Source: Pyricularia pennisetigena (taxonomy: Eukaryota > Ascomycota > Sordariomycetes > Magnaporthales > Pyriculariaceae). Taken from it: a DNA stretch of 64,000 nucleotides. Below, in pieces: positions 23,741 to 35,619 of this stretch (position 1 is the first letter of the stretch; the number at the start of each line of letters is the position of its first letter). The stretch spans positions 629,920 to 693,919 of the forward strand of contig NC_043741.1 of NCBI RefSeq assembly GCF_004337985.1, given 5' to 3'. Below the pieces are notes generated by a model. The model saw only the letters and a program-made list of their open reading frames with translations, was not told where the DNA came from and searched no databases. Made by a program: the position numbers and the translations under genes.

Positions 23741-25793
23741 ATGGCAACATACGGCTACGGGCCACCACCACCTCCTCCAGCTGGCGCTCCCCCGCAAGCT
23801 TACCAGCAACAGTACGGACAGTATCAACAACCAGCAGCTGTCGGACATGCTCACGGAGGCCATGCTCCCCGAGGAGGTCGGGGCGGCCACAGCGGACGCG
23901 GCGACTTTCACGGCTCTCCAGCAGCCTACCCCTATAATAACCAACCGCAGCCCCCCCCTAGTTATGCCGGGCCACACCATGCTCCTCCAGTGCGTCGTTG
24001 CTTGTGGTTTTTTTTTTCTTTCCTTTTTTTTTCTAACTTGATTTGTCTTCTTCCCTCTCCGATATCATGCGCTAACCGTGGTTTCATATGCAACAGCCTC
24101 CGCATACACCTTTAGCGCCCCAAAACTACCATCCCAACTATGCGCCCCAGCATTACCAGCAGCCTCAATATGCTCATCAGCAACAATACCCTCATCAACA
24201 GCCGCAGCAGCCCCCGCAACCACCACAGCAATCGCCTTATGCTCATCACTATCCCTCCTACCCTCAGGCTCCAAGCGCGTCTCCTCATCAGCCGTGGGGA
24301 GGCCCTGCGACAGCTGGTCACCAGCCTGCGGGCCCTGCTCATTATGGATCAGGACGTGGTCGGGGCGGACACCAAGGGGACCGTGGCGGACACAAGCCAG
24401 CTGCTGCAATGGGTCCGCCGCTGCGCATGGGTTTCGATAATCGCGGTCCAGAGCCACCTGCTTTAGTGAGCAGCGCTACCGTCTACCCACCCCAGCCCTT
24501 CGGGCCTCCCCAGGGGGCCGCGCCGTACGCACCACCGCCATCGTATCACCCAGGTTATCCACAGCCAGGGCCACCCCATATGCACGCTCCTGGGCCCCCT
24601 CACTATGATCCATATAATTCTGGGCAGCACGGTGGTGGTCGTCCTCACGGACGCGGTGGCTTCCACAATAGCAACCGGGGCCGGCCTCATACTGGTGGCG
24701 ACAAGATGCGCCACAATAACCACAAGAAGCCCAACGGAGCTCCCTCCACACCTCAAGGTGGTCATCAGAAGCCTGATGCACCATCCGCAGGGAAGAAAAA
24801 GAAGCGCAAGACGAATACTCTTGGACTCACCCCTGGTGATGAGTCCGATGATGACTTCAATGAAGAGGCGAAGCTTGTCGAGCTGATAGGCCCAGATGCC
24901 CCCAAGTATGTTTGTTCCTGTGTTCGTGTTCTACTTTGTTATGCTTTGTTATGGTTGAGTTTGCGCTTGCATCTTCTCACCAATATTTCTTTTTTCTTCC
25001 TATTTTCATGGCATAGGACTCGTATTGACCAAGACAAACTCTTCATAGTCCCACCGATATTGCTGCATGGATCGCAGAACGCAAAGCCAATTTCCCCACG
25101 CAGGCGCGCATAAAAGCCCAGGCTGCAGCTGCGGCAACCTCCAACGGTGACAAGACGAAGGATGGCAAAGATGCCGCAGTCTCGTCACTTGAGAAGCAGA
25201 AGCTTAAGGCAGAGAAACTCAGGAAGCAGCTTGAAAAGGTAGAATCGAGTATCAAGCGTAAGAGGGAGCAGCAGGACGAAGGTGATGACATGAGGGATGT
25301 CAAGGCCAGTCCTTCCTCTTCTGATGATTCCCAGTCGGACTCGGAGAAGCCTGAGGTTCTGCCCAGCCGCCCAGCCGTGCCACCACCGTCCAAGAAGGCG
25401 GATCCGTCAAAACACTGCAAGTACTACTCGACTGGTGGCGTATGTGGTAAGAAAGGCAAGTGTCGCTTTGTTCACGACGAGGCAGTACGGTCTGCTGCCC
25501 TGCGGGAGCGCGAGATGAATGGCGGCAGAATGACACTCCAGCAGCGCCTGACGTTGAACGACAAGGATCAAGAGGATCTCACGATCGTCAAGACTCTTCA
25601 GTATCTCAAGGAGAAAGGACTCATTGATCAATCGGGCAGTACGCCCAGCTCGCAGCCAAACAGGTCGGAGACAAGTGCCGACCTGCCGCCTCGCCCAGCT
25701 GTCGTTGCTACCTCATCCCGCGCGTCAGCAGATCCCTATCAAGGGTGGGACCTAAATGGCTTTGGCAACTCGGGAACGAGGGACTCGGTCTAG
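23741..25793 (+). CDS. NUFIP1-domain, CCCH zinc-finger RNA-binding protein
   Basis: Probable snoRNP assembly factor of the NUFIP1/Rsa1 type, 600 residues. Exons: 23741-23989, 24097-24905, 25049-25793. The first 290 residues are Pro/Gln/His/Tyr-rich with RGG-like repeats (GRGRGGHQGDRGG), typical of RNA-binding disorder. A basic stretch GKKKKRKTN precedes an acidic patch. The NUFIP1 motif DIAAWIAERKANFPT begins at about residue 356, directly after the second intron; an alternative acceptor at about 25016 would destroy it. A coiled, charged segment follows, then a single C-x8-C-x5-C-x3-H finger at residues 476-495 (CKYYSTGGVCGKKGKCRFVH). In yeast, Rsa1 works with R2TP and Snu13 on box C/D particles; that role here is inferred from the domain. 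Confidence 0.88.
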
Positions 25794-26748
25794 AGGGCCA
25801 AGTACCTGGGGAATCTGTCATGATAGGTGTTTTGAAGGCGAAGTGCCCTGAAGCTATAAGATGACGGTTTCTTTTCTTCCCTCGTTTTTTTGTCTGTACC
25901 AAAAAAATTCTTAGTTGTTGCCTTACATGCATACCCTTCTTGGCCCCCCTTTTTTTCCTTCTCTTTTTCACAAAAGCATTTGCGCTGCCAATAGCTCCAA
26001 TTGTCGATAATTTGTGTCTCTTTGGCATTTCTGTGTTTATCTTTACTCAAGATTTGTTGGATTTTCTCGCTCTTCATGCTTACTGATGGAGTTGCATGCA
26101 CACTGCAGCTTTACGTTCAGCATCTTAGCCTTGGGTCATGGCAACCGTCTCACATTCCTTCTCGCTAATGGACTCTAGGGAGTTTTCCAAATCAGAATAT
26201 CAAGTACTTCGCATTTGATTTTGATTTTTGATTTTTGCTTGCTAGTTTTGACATGTTCGATCCTTGGTCACCTCACCTACTAGTACGTTGTGCTATCCCG
26301 AGACATTCGCAACCACCCGAGGTGGGCAAATGGCAAATACCAAAGGACAGAGCGACTCATTGTCTTAGGCTGACAGCAAGTGCAAACCATGTTGTTACAG
26401 TAAGAATCAGCAGTCCCTATATACCCAAGGTTCTATTCCTACTCTAGTAGCCAGTTCTCATCAAACAGAACCTGACCACAAAACAGGGTTGAGCATCCAG
26501 AAATATGCTTGATTAAACACTAACAGACAAACGCTTATGCTATCCACCAACTCCCCGCATTCTAATGGTTAGACTTGATCTTTTCGTCTAGTTGTTTCCT
26601 GCAAGGCCTTATCTAGCCATAGTCGAAATTAACAACAAATGAGCGTTCAAGGTAGTTTCCCAAAGTCTCCATGCAAGTCAAGACTCGATATGAGAGGTTC
26701 GCTGGGGCTTAGACAATGCAATCATTGTAGAGTGCAAGGGCTTGAGAA
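25794..26748. other. Convergent 3' flank, NUFIP gene / SPT2
   Basis: 955 bases between two facing stop codons. T-rich and A-rich stretches fit 3' untranslated regions. No gene seen. Confidence 0.5.
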
Positions 26749-27983
26749 CTATCGCCGCCTTGACATGGATTCCAGGAGTCGTTGTTTCCGTTCCTCTTTA
26801 GCGAGCTTGAGTCTCTGCTCTAGGGCTTCCTGTTCGCGGTCCTCGCGACGACCCAGTATCTCTGCTCTGTGCTCTTCCTCGTCAATGTCTGAAATGCCAG
26901 CCTCCATATCGGATTCATCATCAGAGGCGTCGGCATATTGAGGTCTCCCGTAACCGATCTCGTCTTCCTCGTCGTCGTAGTCGATAAAATCATCCATATC
27001 GTCGTCGTCCTCGTAATGGCGGCTTTGGCGAGACCGGTAACCCCTTGAACCACTGACACCAGCCGTGCGATGATCAGCATTTCGTGAGCTTGTGGAAACT
27101 TGCCCAGGCTTCTTTGCCCCATTAGGCTTTGGTCGAGCGGTGCCCTGATACCCTGTGGTTGCCACTGCTGCCTTCTTGATCTTTTTCGCCTCTGTAGCCA
27201 CTGCTGATTCCTTCTTGACATTAGGCGCAGGCCTTGTTACCGGTGCGCCAGGACTTCGTATCCTTCCGTTGGTTTTATCTCCGTTCCTTGTGGCGGATGG
27301 CCCTGCTGTTCTGCCTTTCTGTGCAACCGCCCCGCCCCTGCCGCCATCCCTTCCGTTGGTTGCTGGACCGCGTGTGGCATCTGACTTTGGATCTGCTCTT
27401 TGACGATTCAGTGGTGGTTTCTCCACTGCTTTATGTTGAATTTTCCCAATGGGTCCCTGGCTCTGCTGCGCCTTTGCCGCACGTGCCATGATCTCAGCAA
27501 AAGAGCCCTTTTTGGGGGCTGTTTTCGGGGCGGCGACCGAAGCAACCGGTCTTGCTGATCCCGGTGTTGGCCTTGATTTTTGGCCTGACGCTGTGCCCTG
27601 ACCGAGATTTGCCGAACTCCTGGCAGCAGACCCGGGCGTCCTTCTGTTCGGGTCGGATGTGCCTTGATATGCTGGTCGCGGATTCGACGCGACCGAGGGA
27701 GAAGCAGCGGCGGTAGCAGGGCGAGAGGTTGTCACAGGGACCTTTCTGGAGGCTGTAGACGCCGTCGTCCGTGCCAACTTGTCACCGCCGTTTCGTAGAT
27801 CATCGTCGGCCTTCCTCTTTGGATTTATGTTGATTTTCGACGGTTCGGCTGGTTTCGGCTTTTCGCCTGTGATCGAAGCAAGCAGGTCGACAATCTGCAT
27901 GAGCATTTAAACCAAATAGTCAGCTTGTAAAGAGATGTCAAGGCATTTTCGGATTTCTACGCGTCGCCGAGGCTTACCGGCAT
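26749..27983 (-). CDS. SPT2: SPT2-like histone chaperone
   Basis: Chromatin protein binding H3-H4 during transcription, predicted 383 residues. Exon 1 is six bases (27983-27978, ATGCCG), then a GTAAGC donor; exon 2 is 27894-26749 and gives MPIVDLLASITGEKPKP. The middle is a long, disordered, Ser/Pro/Arg/Lys-rich region with KKGSFAEIMARAAKAQ. The C-terminal SPT2 domain carries an acidic run (EDDDDMDDFIDYDDEEDE), the IGYGRPQ motif, and a final basic amphipathic helix (EQRLKLAKEERKQRLLESMS). The conserved, histone-binding part of the family is this C-terminal region. An unspliced reading could start at an in-frame ATG at 27906, but the short first exon has better splice signals and gives a start typical of fungal homologues. 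Confidence 0.86.
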
Positions 27984-29879
27984 TTTGTATTTCAAATGCG
28001 GCACTAGGGCCGAGGGATCTTTTGTCGATGTTTAGGCTGAGATGAGGAGCCTGGCGTGCAGTTGAAAACTTGAATTTGAAAGTTTCGTCGAGTTTGGCTG
28101 GCGAAAAATCCTTTGATCAATGCAATTGTGGTCTTTGTTGCACCTTTTTTTCAGTGCACGCGAAGTCGGTCGGTTTCGGAATGGTGACCGTAATGACGAA
28201 TGGCGGCGGCAAAACACAAAAAAAAAAAAAAGATCACAAGCCGAACGCGGACCGAGTGCGGAAAAGAAAAATGCGCATCAAAATGAAGCCCGTTGACCTC
28301 TGAACGTTTGGTTGGTAACCAAAATGAGGCAAGGTAGAGTAGGTGGACCGGTGTGGATTATTGAGGATAGCGATCCAAACAACAGACAAAGAAGTCGTTG
28401 GAAATTTGTGGTGTTGAGGCTGGGCTGCAATCAAAGAAACTCAGTAGCAGAGGAAAATCTATAGACAAATAATTATGTAAGGCGAAAGACGAGGCCAAAT
28501 GTTGAATGCAGGGTCATCAATCAAAACTGTATCAGCAAAATGAAAAAGATAAAGAGAGAGGGGTTGGCAGAACATGCAAGAAGCAAACAACAGACAGTTA
28601 GGACAGGGTGCAAAAGGACCTAAGTTTCCGGTTCGTTGGGTGGCCTTTCCTTAAAGCCACGCAGCACGGTACGGTACAGTAGATAAGTTGCCTACCTCTC
28701 CTAGGTACCCTAAGCCAAGGCGAAAGGTAGGGATGTTCTCACTCCTCAGCCCACATGCGGTCACCACTCCCGTCCATTTCGGCGGGAGGCACGTGCAGGT
28801 GTGGGTCTGTGATGTAGAGTCCGATTCGATAAGATGTGTCGTGCTGAGGGACCACGTACAACCACGTCTCGTTGCACAAGGGAACTTCCAGGGTTTGAGT
28901 GACGGCGAGGCATAGCCAATGACAGAATTGCGAAGCTTTGACGGAATGTATGTTGACGCTAAATAAAAATCAAGTAGATAGTTAAAGTAAGAAGATACTT
29001 CTAGAAAGTGCAACTACCGCGTTGATCAAAGAAAGTCAATTGTGATCAGGTCAAATCTAGACCCGAACCTCCCAACGGATCATGGTATGGTTGGAGGGAG
29101 TTGGTCATAGGAAAACCCGGATGCAAAGCCGCCATTCACTCATTTACTTGATGTATCATGTAGGACGCCGCTTAGGCAACAGCAGCCATCAAGCCTGTCA
29201 GTGCTTACGTCCAGCCGATTGAAATGTAATCATCATACCAATCATATGACCTCTCCACACAGATCGATCGCGAACCAGTCTAATTCACATAAAAGAAAAA
29301 TATAAAAAAAGATGAATATATTCATGGTATGACAGCATTATTACTAGATCAGTCTATTTGGGGACCGTACCATTCAAAGCGAAACTATATGGATAATATT
29401 GCTGGTCTATTACTACGTGCTGCATCTACGTAGGTACGATGTTTGTGGTAGGTTGGTTGGACAAACAAAAAGAAAGAAACCCACTACCGGCGTCATCCGG
29501 AGTTCCCAACGGCGCGCGTTCAGTGGCACGCTTGTTCGGACACGGGGCCGCAGAAGTGGGGCCAATCCGGCTGTCCATTCGTGGCTTTCCTATACCCTGG
29601 TCATGTGACTGGAAATTGGAGACTCACAAAGTTGCCTTCAAACCCCGCCGTAACTTTTTGGCAGACACAACCCGCTGTCCGCCATCGCAAAATCGCAAAA
29701 CCTCAAAAAGAACTCGAAGATTCAGTCTCCCTTGGGGTTAAACTGATTGATATCTCGTGTTCTCTAAACTCTGACCAAGTGAGTTCCTCTCTCAAAGCCG
29801 AATATACTGAGCACAACCGCGAATTGCCCCGATCGTCGTCCTAACAACTCTTCGCTTTCTCAGGAACCCAATCTTCAAA
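27984..29879. other. Divergent region, SPT2 / ribosomal P2, with a possible small coding segment
   Basis: Promoters of both neighbours. An A run lies at 28217-28230. On the minus strand 28958-28739 is open for 73 codons behind a good acceptor (TTTTTATTTAG); it is reported as a finding, not as a gene. Just before P2, GTGAGT at 29779 and CTTTCTCAG ending at 29863, with a CTAAC between, mark a probable intron in the P2 leader. Confidence 0.5.
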
Positions 29880-30382
29880 ATGAAGCACCTCGCAGCTTAC
29901 CTTCTTCTCGGCCTCGCCGGCAACGAGTCGCCCTCTGCCAGCGACATCAAGTCCGTCCTCGAGTCCGTCGGTATCGAGGCTGAGGACGAGCGCCTGGAGA
30001 AGCTCATCTCTGAGCTCAAGGGCAAGGACATCAAGGAGGTAAGATACTGCCTCACATGAATCTTCACGACAATGCCAGGGAAAAAAGGGGGATCTTGCTA
30101 ACATGAATATTTTTTTTTCTTTTTTACTTTCACAGTTGATTGCTGAGGGCTCTGCCAAGCTCGCCTCCGTTCCGTCCGGTGGTGGCGGTGGTGGTGGTGC
30201 CGCCGCCGCCGCTGGTGGTGCTGCTCCCGAGGCTGCAAAGGAGGAGGAGAAGGAGGAAGGTATGTTATTTTAGCTTTTCCCTGCTCCCCTACCATCGCCT
30301 GAGACAGCGCTGACTAGATATTGCCCTGAATTAAGAGAAGGAGGAGTCCGACGAGGACATGGGCTTCGGTCTCTTCGACTAA
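29880..30382 (+). CDS. RPP2: 60S acidic ribosomal protein P2
   Basis: Ribosomal stalk protein that recruits and stimulates translation GTPases; works as a P1-P2 dimer on P0. Predicted 109 residues. Exons: 29880-30038, 30136-30259, 30336-30382. The start [20 protein letters not shown] is that of P2 rather than P1. The helical dimerisation domain is followed by a Gly/Ala hinge (GGGGGGGAAAAAGGAA), an acidic KEEEKEE stretch, and the universal C-terminal tag [11 protein letters not shown], which binds elongation factors. The leader probably contains an intron at 29779-29863, a common feature of fungal ribosomal protein genes. Confidence 0.97.
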
Positions 30383-31297
30383 GCAACACGCCATCACGAT
30401 ATGGGAGTCGATTAGATCATGTCTACGACTTTGGAAACAAGCAAGATTGGACTGGGTCCTGTCACGTTGTCACGACCTGCATTATGAACTGGCTTGGAGG
30501 ATCTGATGTCAATCGGTTTCGTTTAGGCGCGGATATTGGGGAAAAAGTAAAAATTTGGTCGGCAGATACCCAGGAACTCGGCTCGCTTCGTTTCTCGAAT
30601 ACCCTTCGGTATTTTGCACCAATTGATGTGATGTGTGCATTTCGTAAGAAACTGCCAGTATGGCTATTCGGCATGGACTCAATGCGGTGCGACTATAAGT
30701 CTGAAGGGTATGTACAGCTGGCTTTGGATGATGCATGTGAAATTTCGACTATGTTGTGATTCAAAGAAGTACGTCCGCTGTGGAACGAACAAGCGAGACT
30801 TATCTTTGGCAGGGTTGGCATGGTATTCCGACTATAATTGGGCAGCCGAAAGTGAGCTGCAAGTTCTCTTTTGTGCATACGGTTGTGCCAGGGGCGTAGC
30901 TTCACAGAACTACTTTAGGTATCGACATTAGGCTGAACTATGTACTGCACAAGCTTTGTGTGTGGGCAGACGTTCAACTGGGTCCGCTTTAGTTCCAGGA
31001 AATCTATTCGATTGCCTGACCAGGATACGCGTTGTAAGATTTATCTCCCTGGGGAAACGGTTGCCGCGCAACCGTTTCTGAGGCACGCTATTGGTGTATC
31101 CACATTCATGGGCCCAGTTTTGTACACATCGGCAGTGAAAATGCAACCGTGAATTTCGCGCTCATTGCTCCCGTATCTCCCTACCTGGGTACGGATTCGT
31201 ACATTGGCTGCTTTAATTGCCATTCCTACCGGGCTCTACGGAGTTTCGGTCTTTTTTTCTTTTTTTGACACGCCGAACATACTTGGAGCGTTCTTTG

Positions 31298-31328
<31 letters not shown>

Positions 31329-31465
31329 CATTGTATTTTATCCCGTTTGCCGCCGTTACGATCTGCACGGCCCGTCATCCTCTAGGGTTGGGGCGCGTCG
31401 TGAAAGTAAACACAACAAATATCGACTCTAACTCGGGAAACCTTCCGACACCACCACATCAAAAA
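30383..31465. other. Intergenic region between P2 and MPS1
   Basis: P2 3' flank, then the MPS1 promoter. It holds an MCB-type ACGCGT at 31027-31032, a perfect 11-base hairpin at 31054-31078 and a T run of about 26 at 31300-31326. No gene seen; the frame that runs into MPS1 from 31217 is created by the T run. Confidence 0.55.
31027..31078. promoter_or_regulatory. ACGCGT box and perfect hairpin upstream of MPS1
   Basis: ACGCGT (31027-31032) is the MluI cell-cycle box bound by MBF in yeasts; it lies 434 bases before the MPS1 start. Next, GAAACGGTTGC (31054-31064) and GCAACCGTTTC (31068-31078) form a perfect 11-base inverted repeat around a 3-base centre, which could be a dimeric protein site or a cruciform. 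The link to MPS1 control is inference from position. Confidence 0.4.
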
Positions 31466-34295
31466 ATGTCCATCGCATCACCAACGCCCATGGGCGGAAG
31501 CCAGTTCACAACACTTGGCAGGCGAACGTCGGCAAGGCAGGCGTTGCGGCGCCCGCCATCGCGACAACAACTAGCCCATCGACAAACGTCCGACGCCAAC
31601 CCGATTGGGAGCTCTCGGCTCCCTGGTGCTGCAGACAGCAACCTGCAAGCTGGCACGCAAAAATACGTCAACGACAACGACAGCTCCGACGAAGAGATTC
31701 CGGTGCCTATGAAGCTCAGCGCTCTCACGAAAGCACTCCTTGACGATGGCGGTCCGTCAGCGGGTGCTGCTGGTGCCAATGCGGCCCAACCGGCAGCTAT
31801 CCCCACGCGAAACAAGAGCTATCTCGATCGGGGCTTGGAGCATAAGGACTCGGAGAGGGAGGTTAGCACCCTGCGAGAAAGTCGCCGGACCGTACGGGGT
31901 GGTAGCGCGCAGCTGACCTCGTCACCAAACCGCGGCGTTGAGCCCAGCTCTGCTCCGAGGAAGAGGGTCGTCCGCCTAAGCTCCACCAATGTAAGCGTCA
32001 ACACCACCCCTGGTGGGTCAAGCCTTCAAAGCAGGGTTCGGAGGTCATCCACGCACAAGAGACCGCCAAGCAAGGACAGAACAGATGAGAGACCTAATGT
32101 ATCGGGTCCCGAGCCAGTCGCCGCCCAGGACCCCACTTCAGCCGCCGACTCTGGTGCCGGCATTAATACACCTCTTACAGGCGCCAGAAGAGTTCGCATT
32201 GTGTCCAGCTCCTCAGCAACTAGAGGCAGGACTCCTGGATCTGCTCTCAGGTCGTCCAGCTCGGCCGGCACATCTCGCCTTCCAAGCTCTGCGGTGCAAA
32301 GTGACCACGAGCAACCGGAAGAGCCGAGGACGGAGCACAGGACTAGGACGTCACTTAACAACAGCAGCGGCGCAAATACTGCAAGGAAACCTGACGACGC
32401 TGCTCCCCAGAGCTCGATGCGCATGAAGCGCATCGGTCAGCTTCCGGGGAGCTTTCTCAGTGGTCCCGCCCGCCGAGGTAGGAGACGGCAGAGCGACGAG
32501 GAGGAAAACGCTCGAGCAGATGAGCAATATCAGGATCAAGATATGCATGGATTGCGGGAACACGAGTCTGAAAGCATTGCAAGAGGGCAGCCTGGCTCAG
32601 GCGTCGGCTCGTCATTCCACTCATCCAGTTATAGAGATCAGGCTGCCGCATCCGGAAGCCCAGTCAGCATCAAGGATCCGGCAAGAGTTGCGCTTCGCAA
32701 CAAAACGTCATCAGATTCCGCTGCGAAGACAGACGCCGAGACTAATAAGGAGAACGTTCCGCCTGAAGAAGCTCACGAACCTGCGCCGGTCTATCAACCG
32801 GTGCTTCCGTCCGCACTTGACCAGGAGAACGCAGTCTCTGCCGCTGTTGCTAGGTCAAAAGAAATCCGTTCCATGCAGGACAAGCTGGCTGGCAGAGATG
32901 CCGCGCCAATCCTCCAAGTGCAAGCACCTTTCATGCAAAATCAAAGGGCCTCATCACCAGAGCGCAAAGTCCTCTCTCACATGAGCAGGAATACCCCGCT
33001 CAGGCCAGCTCCTCCACCTCCACCCAAGATGAGCGTATTGGATGCTGTTACTTCCACCGCGGGGGCCGCCACCACCGCCCAGGCCATCAAGAAGCAGCGA
33101 GTGCTGCTCAAGGTCAACGGAAGGGCATACAACAGACTGGACTGTATTGGGCGAGGTGGCAGTGCAAAGGTCTATAGGGTCACAGCTGAGAACGGCAAGA
33201 TGTTTGCCCTCAAACGAGTGTCCCTCGAGAATGCCGATACAACGGCGGTCAAGGGGTTTTTGGGCGAGATTGAGCTGCTCAAACGCTTGTCTGGGGTTGA
33301 CCGCGTCATCCAGATGTACGACTCTGAACTCAACCAGGAGAAGAAGTTACTCAGTGTGGTAAGTCAGGTTTACATTCCTGTAACATGTTGTCCCTGGGAT
33401 GAAATTTCGGTGGATGCAGAGCATGAAACTAACGCGATATGGTACGACTTGTTAGCTCATGGAGATGGGCGAGCTCGATTTAGGTGACTTGCTCAAATCA
33501 AGGCACAGCCAGGAGGACTACAAACTCGACACAGTCTTTGTTCGTTTCATATGGAAGGAGATGCTGGAGTGTCTGCAATCCGTACACGCCTGTGACATTG
33601 TCCATTCGGATCTCAAGCCAGCAAACTTTGTTATGGTCAAGGGGCGGCTTAAGCTCATCGATTTTGGCATTGCCGGCGCCATCCAGACTGATGAGACGGT
33701 CAATGTCCATCGCGAGAATCAAATAGGGACTCCCAATTATATGTCTCCCGAATCGCTCATGGACTCTGCTCATTACTCTGCCACAGCGGCCAACAATGGA
33801 CGTCCCGACAGATCCCTCAACCGCACGAGAGTGATGAAGTTGGGCAAGCCTAGCGACGTCTGGAGCCTAGGATGCATTCTGTACCAGCTAGTGTACGGAA
33901 CGCCGCCCTTCGGACATATCCCAAACCAACTCGCTCGCTGTCAGGCCATTATTGCATGGGATCACAAGATAAGCTACCCGGAAAAGGGTGCCGGCGGCGT
34001 CTTTGTCCCACCTTCGCTCATCCGAACGATGAAGAGGTGCCTGGTTCGTGACCAGCAATACCGGCCGACATGCGGGGAGCTCCTCACTGAGACTGACCCT
34101 TTCCTCTATCCGCAAGAGGTCGACATGGACCGCGTTCTGCCGATGACGGAGGAGCTCCTGACAAGGATCATCCACAGCGTGGTCAACCGCTGCCGCGACC
34201 GCATGCCGACCGATGGCGAACTCATGACGGCGTGGCCAAATGCATACTGGGCTTCGGTGAAGAAGAGTGTGGGGAGCAAGGAGTCGAGATCATGA
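31466..34295 (+). CDS. MPS1: MPS1/TTK dual-specificity spindle checkpoint kinase
   Basis: Kinetochore kinase that triggers the spindle assembly checkpoint and acts in spindle-pole duplication. Predicted 910 residues, exons 31466-33358 and 33456-34295. The first 550 residues are disordered and Ser/Arg-rich, with a KEN box at residues 428-430 (TNKENVPPEE), the sort of degron read by APC/C. The kinase domain runs from about residue 550: glycine loop GRGGSAKVYRV, catalytic Lys in MFALKRV, HSDLKPANF as the catalytic loop (Ser in place of Arg, characteristic of Mps1), DFGIAGAI, the activation segment ending GTPNYMSPESLM, and SDVWSLGCILYQLVYGTPPF. The intron falls inside the kinase domain (LLSV | LMEMGELDLG). 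The start at 31466 follows an A-rich context; upstream in-frame codons come from a T run and are rejected. Confidence 0.95.
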
Positions 34296-34908
34296 CGATA
34301 ATGAATACTATAATGACGGACGAAAAGTGCTTGTTTGTTTGTTTACATTATACCACCAACCCCCTGAAGTTGGATTTAGTAGCGGGGTTGGTCTGTTTTT
34401 TTTTTTTTTTTTTTTTTTTTTCCTCTTGTTTTAGCTCTTGGACCTGTCCTTGTATTTCGCCATGGTGTTTCTTGTCAATATCCATATTGTGTTTCTTGTG
34501 ATTCTCCAAAGTTAATTCATCCTGTACAGCTGATTCTAGTTTGCGCCCCATTGTTTCGCTTACTTTGCAGCCACTTGTCGCTTAAAGCCTGTCTTGGTAG
34601 CCATTGAGAAGAAACAGGGTTGGTGCCGATTCACCATAGGATTTTGAAGGGCCTCCCGTTTTACGAATACATTGAAATTGCCCAGCGAGGAGAACCCTAA
34701 CCCAGAAGGAAGAAAATATTCGCCTCGATTCTATAAATTTTATACAATGTGTTGGTGACATAGTCGATACAAACGAAACATATTATGGCCCAAACAGAAG
34801 CCATTCCCTTCGACTCTCTCATGCTGGCCAATCCTAAGAGTTGAGCCGAGCCCACCCAACTTTTGCCAAAATGACATTCCCAGCCTTCACGTTTCTGGTC
34901 ACGGATTC
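34296..34908. other. Convergent 3' flank, MPS1 / bL21m
   Basis: 613 bases between facing stops with a T run of about 23 at 34399-34421. No gene seen. Confidence 0.5.
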
Positions 34909-35619
34909 TCAGGACCAGACAATGCCCGTGTTGCTGTATCCGGGAGCAGAAACGGGCTTCGCGGCAGGCTCTTCGGGCAGCAGAATCTTGAGCTCAGAGA
35001 TGCGGATGGTGGTGTAGAAGTGCTTGCTCTTGATGGTCTTAGCACGTCTAGTTCTCCGCTTCTTGACAACCTTAAGGCGGATGGGTTCCGAGTCGGTGCC
35101 AATGACGACGGCGCGGCACCTGAACAGGTCGGTGCTGACGTAGGGCTTGCCCTGCAGGGTGAAGTCGCGCGAGCCGATGGTGGTTGCGCGGTCCAGGCGG
35201 AGCGTGTCGCCGGGAAGAACGCCGGGCATCTTGAAGGGCAGGCGTACAGAATCGCCCGGGGTCACGAGGTACGGCTTCCCGTGGATGTGGACCGTTATGT
35301 AGTGCTTGGGCTGGGCGGCGAGGAGCGGCAGGAGGTCTGGGACGGAGGAGGGTGCTGTCTGAGGGGTGGCTGATGGGTCGGTAGCCGTTTGTGGTTTCGA
35401 CGCTAATGAAGACGCGCTGCCGGATACGTTTGATGGTTCGGACTGATGCGCCTTTGCCAACGAGGACTGTTCGGCGACGGGTGCCGACGTGTTGAACCAG
35501 TTTGCGTGTTGTAACTGGAACCTGCTGGCGGCGGGAGCCAGCGTGGACGTAGCCGGTGCTGCAAGCCTCGTGACAGATGACCTCAAGCCCCCTAAGGAGC
35601 GTAGCAGTGTATTGTTCAT
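34909..35619 (-). CDS. MRPL49: Mitochondrial large ribosomal subunit protein bL21m
   Basis: Component of the mitochondrial 54S subunit, homologous to bacterial L21. Single exon, 236 residues. The first about 35 residues are rich in Leu, Arg, Ser, Thr and Ala with almost no acidic residues (MNNTLLRSLGGLRSSVTRLA), a mitochondrial targeting sequence. A disordered Ser/Thr linker follows. The L21 fold occupies about residues 100-220: HYITVHIHGKPYLVTPGDSV, the MPGVLPGDTLRLDRATTIGS strand pair, TDLFRCRAVVIGTDSEPIRL and the basic KVVKKRRTRRAKTIKSKHFY, which contacts rRNA in this family. It ends soon after ISELKILLPEEPA. The symbol follows yeast nomenclature for the L21 homologue. Confidence 0.92.
   Translation of the reverse strand: MNNTLLRSLGGLRSSVTRLAAPATSTLAPAASRFQLQHANWFNTSAPVAEQSSLAKAHQSEPSNVSGSASSLASKPQTATDPSATPQTAPSSVPDLLPLLAAQPKHYITVHIHGKPYLVTPGDSVRLPFKMPGVLPGDTLRLDRATTIGSRDFTLQGKPYVSTDLFRCRAVVIGTDSEPIRLKVVKKRRTRRAKTIKSKHFYTTIRISELKILLPEEPAAKPVSAPGYSNTGIVWS

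Noticed and set aside
25016..25048. Earlier acceptor for exon 3 of the NUFIP-domain gene
   Set aside because: It gives a different frame that loses the DIAAWIAERKANFPT motif and stops soon after.
31217..31465. Extension of MPS1 upstream of 31466 in the same frame
   Set aside because: The extension is created by a T homopolymer (Phe run) and does not resemble an Mps1 N-terminus; the ATG at 31466 is a better start.
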